From: Gamarada debralockiae
Lineage: Eukaryota > Ascomycota > Leotiomycetes > Helotiales > Hyphodiscaceae
Assembly (NCBI GenBank): GCA_002803225.1
Contig: NXFV01001915.1
Coordinates: 1-32,517, forward strand
Direction: 5' to 3'
DNA length: 32,517 bases
Below, piece after piece: positions 24,684 through 32,497 of this stretch (positions within the stretch are counted from its first letter, which is position 1; the number at the start of each line of letters is the position of its first letter). The notes under the pieces are model-generated. The model was not told the origin of the DNA and did no database searches. It worked only from the letters and a program-made list of their open reading frames with translations. The translations under genes were made by a program, and so were the position numbers.

Positions 24684-25750
24684 GTAGATAATATAAAAAT
24701 CATTGACTAGTTCTTAAAGAGCCTTATTAATATAGGCTTAGAAGATAGTAAGAGTATTAGTAAGACCTATAGGTACTACTAGAAATTCGTAGTATCTATA
24801 TTAGGTCCAAAAGGCTGTTTTCTACTTGTCTCCTGCTTTAATTCAAAGGTAGTAGTATATATCTTTTAGGTTAATTTTACTAAAGTACTTAGCTCCTATA
24901 GCTTAGTCTATAATCTTAGTAATTAAGGGTAAAGAGTATTAGTTCTTGACTATAATAGTATTCAAACCTTAATAGTTAATATATAGTCTAAGGCCACTAT
25001 CCTTCTTAGGGGCAAATAGGATAAGGGCACCTATTAGGCTCTTTAATTCGTGTATAAAGCCTTTAGCTAAGTTCTCTTTAAGGAATTCCTTTAGAGCTAC
25101 TAGCTCTTATAGTAAAAGAGAGTAAATAGGTCTGTATAAAGGCTCCTTTTTAGGCTATAACTCTATAGCTAGGTCAATATTATAATAAAGTACTAGCTTT
25201 TTAGTATTTAAGTTGGAAAAGACATTTAAATAGCTTTTTAAATAAGCAGAGAGCTTACTAGCCTAGGGGGTAATTAATTAGTAATAAAGTAAGTAATTTA
25301 CTTTAATAAGGGTATATATCTTAGCTCCTTTCGTATGCTTTTGGAAACGTTAATAAGGGTCGACTTAGATATTAGTCCATTTGATCTTATACTACTATTA
25401 GTAGTACTTGTAGTCTACTAGGATTTTGAGCTTAATTAGGGCAGGTATACTTAATAGGATTTGAGAGTCTCCTAAATCTCAGTCAATAGCTAAGTATAGC
25501 TATAAACTAGTCTTATAGGTCCTATAAGTATTAGTAAGTTCTAGTTGTAAGTTATATACTCTATAAGTAGGCAGATTTTGTTAATTTATAGCCTATAAAA
25601 TAAGGAGGTTAGTATTCTAATAAGGCTTTAGGCCTAACTAGCGAACTAGCTTAATATTAACTAGGTTGACTTCTGTATATATATTAATTCTAATAAGTAT
25701 AAGTATAGCGTATAATAATAGTAATACTACTCTATTAGTAGTAAAAGCTT
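24684..25750 (-). pseudogene. Ty3/gypsy pol remnant: protease and N-terminal reverse transcriptase
   Basis: The protease part (25,750-25,370) reads LPTYRVYNLQLELT, then a D-ILLSIPALIKLKILVDY stretch that matches the second half of retropepsins. The RT part reads DLAIEL, KKEPLYRPIYSLLL, KEFLKENLAKGFIHELKS, then LILFAPKKDSGLRLYINY (family LILFVPKKDGSLRLCVDY, GAT at 24,999-25,001). After that come GAKYFSKINLKDIYYYL (family GAKYFTKLDLRDAYHRI), YEFLVVPIGLTNTLTIF (family FEYLVMPFGLTNAPATF) and finally VNDFYIIYL. The frame is continuous from the FAPKKD motif to the end, with RIP-type stops only. It ends inside the Y-L-D-D box: TAC TTA is followed by GGGTTAGGA of the telomere-like repeat. Confidence 0.9.
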
Positions 25751-25849
25751 TAATAACCCTAATAGGCTTGATTGGTTTTATAATAGGGTCTTAGTAAAAC
25801 TATACTAGTTTAATAAATTATATGAGTTATAGGAATTGCTTAGAGTTAT

Positions 25850-27110
25850 AGGTTCTTTAGAGCCTGACTAACTAAGTAACTTACTAGGCTAGTTACTAGC
25901 CTCTAATTATTACTGCTAGGTTAATTAAATCTTTATATCTTAATGTTATTCCCTTTATTCCTTTCTCTTAAAATAGTTAGTAGTATAATAACCTAGCTTT
26001 TAGTAAATAAAGTAGGTAATATTAGGCTGTTTTTCCTTAGGCTTCTCTATACTATACTACTTCTCCTTTTAGTAGCTCCTATAGTAGTAGTCCTTGTAGT
26101 CCCTTTAGGAATTAGTCCTAGGGTACTTTGAGCTAGAGCTAGCTATAGTATAGTCTTTATAGCCTTTAGTATTTTTCTTTTAATCCCGATAACCTTAGGT
26201 ACTCTTCCTTCCTTTAGTACTATATAGTCCTTCTTATATATATTAGGCTATAGCTATATACTAAGCTCTAGTCCTAGGTATAGCTATATTAGATTTTTTA
26301 AACTATTACTTTAGTTTATTAGTAAGCTTTAAGTAAAAGGCTATAGCTAAGGCTACTTTATCTTTCTATAGCAAGTCTTGTTTAATTACTAATAAGTATA
26401 TATTAAACTATACTAGTAATTAGTTAAGTAGTTATTTAGCTAAGTTAAGCTGCTTATATAGAGTAGTAGTAGTATTTTGACTATTTTAGATATTATTATA
26501 GGTCTAGTTAATAAATATTAACTATTTTTTAATGCCTTCCTTTTGATTACTAAATATATACTATAGGGACTTCAAATTAGTGTCTAAGTAGTTAAGAGTC
26601 TTAAGAATCCTTTGGCTTCTAGTTAAGTAAGTTTTAAGGTCTCCTTTATAAACCCTTTTAATGTCCTTCTTCTAGTCTTCTTATTCCTAAAGACTAGAGC
26701 TAACTTTTAGGGTATAGCTAAGCTTGACCTTAATTCCTTGAGCAAAGTATTATTGCTTGTACTAGTAATAAGTAATAGTATTAAAGTTAGAGGGGCTAGA
26801 GCTATGCTTAATCGATAGCTATATTGAGCTAGTCTAGTAGCTAGATCGATATTCTGGCTAAGATATAGGGGGGTTAGTAGCCTAGCTAATAAGGTCTTTG
26901 ATAGTATTACTAGTGTACTTCCGATTTTCAAGGTTCCTAAGGCGTTCTTTAAGTTAGGCTATGTTTTTAAGGGCTTTAACCCTAGTGTTGAGCTCTTAAA
27001 GCTATTAAGTTATAAGAATCTTTCCTTTAGCTTAAAGCTTAGCTAGGTCGGCAGTAGTGTTAACTTTTTAATTAATTCCTGAGGTTGACTTAGATATAGT
27101 AGTATTACTA
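25850..27110 (-). pseudogene. Ty3/gypsy gag remnant with destroyed zinc knuckle
   Basis: The N-terminal part reads STSGIN and NTTADLAKL followed by a Leu/Lys/Glu heptad-like stretch (ELNTRVKALKNIAXLKERLR), probably a coiled coil. The middle reads GDLKTYLTRSQRILKTLNY and NLKSLXYIFSNQ, resembling the retrotransposon capsid motif around GDLRTFL. Near the C-terminus (about 25,966-26,017) TYFIY*KLGYYTTNY lines up with the CX2CX4HX4C knuckle (form CFICGKLGHYATNC). All three Cys and the His now read Tyr, and Gly sits where a stop has arisen. The 74-codon open frame at 26,707-26,931 lies in this region but in a shifted frame. Confidence 0.75.
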
Positions 27111-27364
27111 AGAGCTACTTATTCTAGTATAGTACAATTAGCCCTATAGGTAGAAGCTTGAGAGTTGTAATAGCTACTAGTAGCTAGAGGGTAGTAGGAG
27201 GGATTATAGTATATTAGAGAAGTAGCAATAAGGGGAGAGGGACAATAATAATTGTATTGAAAAGAGGTTCTGTAGTACTAGTGCGCTTATATGATATAAA
27301 CTTAAGCTTACCTTCCTAAAGTAGGGTTAATAGGCCTTACTTATCCTTCACTCTAGACTCCTAG

Positions 27365-27373
27365 CTTTATATA
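27365..27373 (-). promoter_or_regulatory. TATA box in LTR
   Basis: The minus strand reads TATATAAAG about 200 bases after the LTR start and about 95 bases before its end, the usual place for the U3 promoter that drives retrotransposon RNA. Confidence 0.5.
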
Positions 27374-27490
27374 CTAGCTGTACTATTACTAACTCTGTAA
27401 CTGATTGTACACTGACTAACTGCTGACTAATCGCTGACTGTTCCTGACTGTGCAGATATGTTGAGCCTGGCTCAAGTAATAGTTGCTATG

Positions 27491-27538
27491 TGAAATCGCC
27501 CGTACAATCGCCCGTACAATCGCCTGTGAAATCGCCTG
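27491..27538. repeat. four 12-bp tandem repeats within the LTR
   Basis: There are four units in a row: TGAAATCGCCCG, TACAATCGCCCG, TACAATCGCCTG, TGAAATCGCCTG. The shared core is AATCGCC. Nearby, 27,395-27,460 holds looser CTGACTAACTG-like repeats. Such short GC-richer arrays in U3 often act as enhancer or transcription-factor sites; here that is inference. Confidence 0.85.
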
Positions 27539-27568
27539 TGTACTTTCAGGGGCTAGGTTCTTGTTACA

Positions 27569-28290
27569 ATAATTAAGACTTAGTTCTTAAGCTCTTTAAT
27601 ACCTTTTTATTTATTATAATAAGATTTTAAGAGGCCTTTTTAACTCCTTCTTCTTTCCTTTATTATATTACTTAAGTCTTCTTAAAGTTAAGCCTTTACT
27701 TTAAATAAAGCTATAGATCTTATTATAGTTTTACTTACTTTTACTTTTTTTCTTATAAAATTAACTATTACTTATAATTTACTTAAACTTTAGTAAGAGA
27801 TACTTATAACTAAAACTATTTTAACTTTTTATTTATAATACTTATAACTTATATTATAAACCTTAAATTATACTTAAAATATAAAATAACTTAATTTAAT
27901 AAACTTAATTCCTTTAAGGTAAACTAAGCCCTTTTATATAATAGTACTTTATCTTAAAATATATAATAATCTTATAATAACCCTAAAATAATTATCCTTT
28001 AAACTATTCTATATAACTTAAAAGTATTAAAACTAAAGTAAATAAAGTAAATATCTCTTACTTAAAAATATAAATACCTTCACTTGACTATAAAAAAGGC
28101 TCCTTATATAAGTTACTAATATAGAAGGAACGAAATACAAGTATAAGTATATCTTAATTATACTATATATTATATATACTCTTAATAAGGGATAAAACAA
28201 AAACAATATAAAATGAAGGTTATATACTTAAATATACTACAAAAATATATTAAAAAACAAGTTGTATAATTGCAATGTATATATAGGTGT
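27569..28290. other. AT-rich flank of the RIP block
   Basis: This strongly AT-rich sequence has no gene, no protein-like translation and no recognisable repeat. A short imperfect duplication, TATATATAGGTGTCTATATATAGGT, falls at about 28,275-28,300 where the composition changes. Confidence 0.6.
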
Positions 28291-29176
28291 CTATATATAG
28301 GTCCAGCTGCAAAAGACAAAATATGCCCGGCTAGCACGTGACATCCAGCTAAGCGATCAGCGTGACCGATTTCCCCACAACAATATCTTTAACTAAAGTA
28401 CAAAATCGAGTCTTTTTAGGAGTTTAGTACTTAACCCGGCTGGTTTTAGGTACGCGGGCTATTATAGAGTCGATTTATAGAGATAAAGAGCAAAAAAGAA
28501 GTGTATGTATAAGATGAAGTAGAGTAGTAGGGTAGAACAGAGTGGAAGGCCGAAGAACTCCGATAATATTAACTCTCTGTGCCAAGTGTAAGAAGTTCCC
28601 AAGAGATACCCCTAAGCTAGAGCATACAATTACATGGCTCAAAGGAAGGGGACCTCTGCTGGAAAATAGTAGATTTAGCTAGAGTAGACAAGACGTCAAG
28701 GCAAGGAAGCTAGGATTGGAGTTGGCGTTGGGCATGGACAGAGCTGGATCAAGAAGGCTCAAGCAAGGAACGGGGAAGACAGCTAATAAATTAGGCGGGC
28801 CTAGCAGCTGGGATGTGTTCACCATTTGCAAAACATTTTCGCGGTAGTGTAGTGGGGTTTTGTGGTCCATGCGCACGTGGTTCGCAGACACGTGATGCAG
28901 GACCAGCATAAATATCGCGTTGCGCATGTACTTCATTCTTCAGGCAGTTCACACTCCAACAATACATTCATTATACTTTGACTCGCAGCCGACCCTAATA
29001 CAGTAGAAAAAGAGTTATTAAGCAAAAGATCTATTTCCTGTTCTGCAGAAAGTGAAAGAGGCCTTTTTTTTATCGGTTGGAGCGGGCAAAACTAGTTCCT
29101 GATTGGTGAATTACAAGATAGACTTTTAATATATGCACCTGCATTCAATTGTTGCATGTCGTCCACTTAGATCAGA

Positions 29177-29524
29177 CTATAATGCAGTGAAAAATGCACA
29201 GCCGAGGCATGGATGTATTCCCAAGTGTAATGGCGTGATCAATATGTCCCGATTCTCCAACTGCGTGATATTGACTGGGCTGTCTTGAAAGAAAATTTCG
29301 CAAAGTAAATTCTGGAGGACAGGACAAAGTCTTGGTACATGGGATTGCTTACATCGTAATTGTGGTCGATCGAAAATCCTCTCGTCTTCCAGATAATTAA
29401 GGAAGTGGCGAAAATGTGTAGATAAAGCCATGCAATAATGATGGAGTCTCCGAAGCGTGGATAAATTTTGCCGGGGGAAAATTGGCTGCGCCGCCGTCAA
29501 TGTCAGCAGGGCTACTTTGTACAT
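29177..29524 (-). CDS. uncertain 115-codon open frame
   Basis: This frame runs from Met to stop on the minus strand with mixed composition and no low complexity. It includes STLRRLHHYCMALSTHF and RIFDRPQLRCKQSHVPRL and has six Cys. I do not recognise a family. Overlapping plus-strand frames exist at 29,457-29,672 and 29,582-29,809, so chance opening is possible. It lies about 290 bases upstream of, and divergent from, the methyltransferase start. A divergent gene or a decayed fragment are both possible. Confidence 0.2.
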   Translation of the reverse strand: MYKVALLTLTAAQPIFPRQNLSTLRRLHHYCMALSTHFRHFLNYLEDERIFDRPQLRCKQSHVPRLCPVLQNLLCEIFFQDSPVNITQLENRDILITPLHLGIHPCLGCAFFTAL

Positions 29525-29729
29525 CGGCCCGTACTGTAGTGAACGGTCTCAGAGTTGCCGCTGTGAGCGCAGGCCCCAGTCATGTGGAAGTTTTCGCCTA
29601 ATCCAGCAACGCTGCCGAGATGGGGATGTTTGCACACCACAGAAAAGTTTCCATTGCTATGGAAAGGGTTAAGCGTTTTTACCATGTTGGCACAAGGTAG
29701 ATGCATCTATCCGATAGGCCTAAAAACTC

Positions 29730-29814
29730 AAACGATATGCCACAGTTTTCTCCTCTGTATACATGTTTCAACTCTCCGAACGATAATCATTATACGCATT
29801 GATCTCTAATCAAT
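29730..29814 (+). promoter_or_regulatory. core promoter and start context of the methyltransferase gene
   Basis: A pyrimidine tract (TTTTCTCCTCT, about 29,747) and a weak TATA-like CATTATACGCAT (about 29,788) precede the ATG at 29,815. The start context CAATATGG has A at -3 and G at +4, which suits fungal initiation. The transcription start is not defined. Confidence 0.35.
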
Positions 29815-31432
29815 ATGGCTGGACCTGAACAAGCACCCAGTGCGGCCTTGGATGCGGAGGTCAGTAATCACCAGCGCCAGCACGCACCTATGCTGATGCT
29901 TGAATGCCTGGAATATTAGGCTGACGACTATGATGATAATGACTCTTCATTCGGGGAAGTAGGTAACGTGAAGAGAAGCTGGAATATGTGACCAACCTGG
30001 CTAACGCTTCTACTTTATAACACTCAACTTTCGACTGCCTCGCTCAGCTCTAGCATCCAGAAACATCGCGAGGAAAATGGAAGAACGTATCACGCTTATA
30101 AAGCGGGCAGTAAGGCCCAGTTTTTCTTCTACAACGTTACTGTACTAAAGGCTAATTTCAGAAAACTATTATCTGCCAAATGACGAGGTCAGTAAACCCC
30201 AATTAACAATTAGGGATATAAATACTGTAGTGCTGACGCATAGATAGACTGAGAGAGACCGTCTTGGTATAACGCTCTATATCTCAAGCTCGATTGGGAC
30301 TGACACTAAAACAGATCTTCAACATCATATGTACTCATTGACATTTGACGGTAAATTGTTTATTAGCCCAGCTGGCAAAGAAAACAAGCTGCACCGTGTA
30401 CTTGATGTTGGTACTGGAACTGGAATCTGGGCCATCGATTTCGGTAAGTGTAAAGGAGTATCTTGAAAGAGGCGGCATGTATATTAACAATAAATGTAGC
30501 TGATGAACATCCCGAAACAAAGGTATTGACCTCTATCTTTAAAATAATATAGGTAGTAATTACCCGTTAGGTCATCGGCGTGGACCTGAGTCCCATTCAA
30601 CCCCTATTGTACAACTCCCTTAAAAGTTCACGTTAATTGGTATTTACGTAAACTAGCATCCCACCAAACCTCACGTTTGAGGTTGACGATTTAGAGGAGC
30701 CATGGACTTTCTCCGAGAAATTCGACTTCATCTACATGAGGATGATGACCGGCTCACTGGCAGACTATCCTCGATTTTTTGAACAATGCTTGGCGTAAGA
30801 TCTCCCAAAGTACTCTTCCCACTCGGGCTGTGTTATGTTACGACGCAGCAACTGATTGTCAGCAGCAACCTCTCTCCCGGCGGATTCTTGGAAGTGTCAG
30901 ACATTACCTTCCCCATCACGTCAGATGATGGAACCATTCTCAAAGAGTCTCCATTGCACAAGTGGTCTGAACTAATGCAAGAAGCTGCTCAAAAATTCAG
31001 TCGTCCATTAACTAGTGCACTTTCATACAAAGAGCAGCTCATTGCGGCCGGCTTTGAAGATGTTGTTGAAGTCAAGTACAAATGGCCTTCGAATCGTTGG
31101 CCAAAGGACAAAAAATACAAAGAACTTGGTACGTATGACTCATCCCTGGATTTGTTGTATAACTAGTTGAGTGGTCAGGGATGTGGTGCACTGAAAACGT
31201 CACTGAAGGACTCTCCGGTCTCAGCATGGCATTGTACACGCGGGCTTTGGGATGGTCTCAGGAAGAAACGGAGACTTTTTTGGTGGATGTTAGGAAAGAT
31301 ATGAGGGATACGAAAATTCATTCTTATTGGCCAGTGTAAGTCACTGCAGAGCTTTGTTGGAAGTATGCTAAACTTATAATGTGTGATAGCTATGTAGTTT
31401 ATGGTCGGAAGCCTCTGCAAGAAACATCCTGA
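29815..31432 (+). CDS. LaeA-like SAM-dependent methyltransferase, 12 exons
   Basis: This is a class I methyltransferase of the fungal LaeA-like (TAM/Methyltransf_23) family, related to the velvet-complex regulator LaeA; many relatives sit in secondary-metabolite loci, and the substrate is unknown. Exons: 29815-29859, 29920-29987 or -29962 (uncertain), 30048-30109 (start uncertain), 30162-30187, 30248-30266, 30315-30443, 30500-30522, 30571-30608, 30657-30794, 30863-31128, 31179-31335, 31390-31432. The consistent model gives about 337 residues, normal for the family. Motifs in order are HREENGRTYHAYKAG, YYLPNDE, ERDRLDLQHHM, SAM motif I VLDVGTGTGIWAIDFADEHPE (split here: VLDVGTGTG at residues 102-110, then IWAIDF and ADEHPE), VIGVDLSPIQP with acidic D129, FDFIYMRMMTGSLADYPRFF, LSPGGFLEVSD, GFEDVVEV and the C-terminal YWPVYVVYGRKP. 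Phases match at every junction except exon 2/3. AATAAA follows at 31,454. Confidence 0.9.
29963..30047 (+). other. methyltransferase intron 2 with unclear 3' splice site
   Basis: The strong donor GTAACG at 29,963 and the branch-like GGCTAACG near 29,999 predict an end near 30,019, but the sequence there reads TTTATAACACTC with no AG. The next AG (30,046-30,047) lies beyond codons reading STASLSS, which looks like conserved family sequence, and joining it to 29,962 breaks the frame. A frame-preserving choice is the weak donor GTGACC at 29,988 with the acceptor at 30,047 (60 nt). Another is GTAGGT at 29,959 with the acceptor at 30,060. Confidence 0.6.
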
Positions 31433-31453
31433 AGTATATGGGCATATGAATTA

Positions 31454-31459
31454 AATAAA
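31454..31459 (+). terminator. poly(A) signal AATAAA
   Basis: AATAAA lies 22 bases after the stop codon of the methyltransferase. That is close for a fungal 3' UTR, so a more distal signal may also be used. Confidence 0.4.
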
Positions 31460-32497
31460 GATGGCTGCATTTAGGCAACCCATTTTGAAAAATAATATTA
31501 ACACCAGAAATTAACGTCGATCCCCTCGATTTTCTTTCTCTGATCTTCTAACTACGAGTATTCTAGTGATCCAAATCTACAGGAACTATACTCGGCCAGG
31601 GTCTCTGTCTAAATCATGATCTGGGTTGATATATAACTAATCCGTTCATAAGGATATATAAACAGCAGGTTTGGTTTTGTAAGAGCCGATTTTGCTTTCT
31701 TATTGATCAAGTACTATCAAAAAGTTTCACTTTGGTCAGGAAATGAGTCTGTCCAGTGTTGATTCATGTGATGACAACTCCTACTAGGCATAGATATCTC
31801 CACTGTTATTTCTTTTTATCTACTCCATATTCCGGAGCACAATCTATTGCAACTGCTCTAGTCATCGCCCAAGCCTAGTAGGTTGAAGGATGGGGCTCGC
31901 CTTGACCCCGATGCAGAGCCCGATCTCGCCGCGACCGTCCTGAAACTGATTCGCTCCAAGAGCCTCAAGCTCCAAACCTCTACCAAAACACGACTATACA
32001 TGAGGTAGACCCGGGAATGGATTTAGGTGTGAACAACGAGAAAAGGCAAATAGACACGATCTCTAGAGTCTCAGAAGCATTAATGAGTTGGAGACAACGG
32101 TTCTACATCTGAGGGCGTCACGAACCTACCTCAAGCAAACATATACATGGTACTAAAACAATAGCTAAGAAGAGAAGAAGGACTCAAATACATGAAACTA
32201 AGTTCAATCCCTAGCAACACATACCGATCACGTGACTATTACTCCAGAGTTGTCACATCCCCCTCCCCCCCCCCTTTTCTTCTTTGAAAAAGCTTGTTCT
32301 CCAGCGCTAGCCTTTCTCTGTCCTACTATCACTTGCCCATTGGTCGTAATTATACCCATCATCATTATTTATAGCCCGTACTAGCTTCCTCCCTTGCTTT
32401 GTCTGTACGTACGGAGGAACTGCGCAGCTAGCAACCCAGTGATCTGACAAGCCGCATCATACACACTTCCCGTGCCTTCAATATTCTTCATGCTACT
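31460..32497. other. GC-balanced region downstream of the methyltransferase
   Basis: No complete gene is seen. A TATATAAA box at 31,655-31,662 precedes a short ATG frame at 31,743 (MSLSSVDSCDDNSY then stop). A GC-rich stretch at 31,862-32,009 is open on the plus strand after a TGCTCTAG that resembles a 3' splice site. It includes RLDPDAEPDLAATVLKLIRS and could be an internal exon of an unknown gene; the minus strand is also open there. A CACGTGAC motif lies at about 32,229 and a C-rich run at 32,261-32,276. The rest shows nothing identifiable. Confidence 0.4.

Larger units (their letters stand above)
24684..27568 (-). mobile_element. truncated Ty3/gypsy LTR retrotransposon
   Basis: Read on the minus strand, the order is LTR (27,568-27,271), gag with coiled coil and zinc knuckle (about 27,110-25,850), protease (about 25,750-25,370) and reverse transcriptase (to 24,684). 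That is the layout of Metaviridae elements. The rest of RT, RNase H, integrase and the 3' LTR are missing from the expected place and were not found elsewhere in the window. The internal part is RIP-mutated throughout while the LTR is much less so. Confidence 0.85.
27271..27568 (-). repeat. probable 5' LTR of the Ty3/gypsy element
   Basis: On the minus strand this 298-bp segment starts TGTAACAAGAACC at 27,568 and ends ACTACA at 27,271, giving the TG...CA ends expected of an LTR. It lies just upstream of gag and contains a TATA box. It is far less AT-rich than its surroundings and keeps CpG and CpA. No second LTR is present for comparison and the bases after the end (GAACCTC) do not form an obvious primer-binding site, so the inner boundary is tentative. 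Confidence 0.55.
1..28290. other. RIP-degraded AT-rich transposon block
   Basis: This block is very AT-rich; one counted line (3,001-3,060) has 13 G/C in 60, against 26 in 60 for a line in the genic part (29,881-29,940). CpA and TpG are scarce while CpT and ApG persist, the pattern expected from fungal RIP acting on CpA. Where transposon proteins can be recognised, their frames carry TAA/TAG at Gln, Arg or Trp positions and catalytic Asp has become Asn. Two copies of one repeat differ only by transitions over 350 compared bases. No intact gene is visible. Such blocks are normally heterochromatic and recombination-poor; that is inferred from family knowledge and not shown here. Confidence 0.93.
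28290..29814. other. GC-balanced intergenic region upstream of the methyltransferase
   Basis: From about 28,290 CpG, CpA and TpG become normal; 28,380-28,560 is transitional. Several open frames occur on the minus strand: 85 codons at 28,679-28,936, 115 at 29,177-29,524 and 64 at 29,512-29,706. None shows a recognised domain or convincing start. The 115-codon frame, with HFRHFLNYLEDERIFDRPQL, is the most protein-like and could be a remnant or an unannotated exon. CACGTG E-box palindromes lie near 28,335 and 28,890. The rest shows nothing identifiable. Confidence 0.5.

Noticed and set aside
22211..24684. a pair of long LTRs around an element
   Set aside because: The copies are directly adjacent with no internal region and lack clear TG...CA ends, although a collapsed LTR pair cannot be fully excluded.
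26707..26931. 74-codon minus-strand open frame as a separate gene
   Set aside because: It lies within the gypsy gag region and is open by chance; the flanking frames carry the gag-like peptides and RIP stops.
27491..27538. CRISPR-like array
   Set aside because: The 12-bp units are contiguous with no spacers, lie in an LTR, and the genome is eukaryotic.
1..28290. tRNA, rRNA or mitochondrial DNA as the cause of the high AT content
   Set aside because: No tRNA cloverleaf or rRNA core sequence was recognised, and the nuclear Ty3/gypsy and LINE remnants with RIP-type changes explain the composition.
30335..30520. 61-codon minus-strand open frame
   Set aside because: It is antisense to exon 6 and intron 6 of the methyltransferase.
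30786..31166. 126-codon open frame as the methyltransferase itself
   Set aside because: It starts inside exon 9 and reads through introns 9 and 10; conserved residues and phase show it covers only exon 10 plus intron sequence.
31175..31420. 81-codon minus-strand open frame
   Set aside because: It is antisense to exons 11-12 of the methyltransferase and a shadow of that coding sequence.
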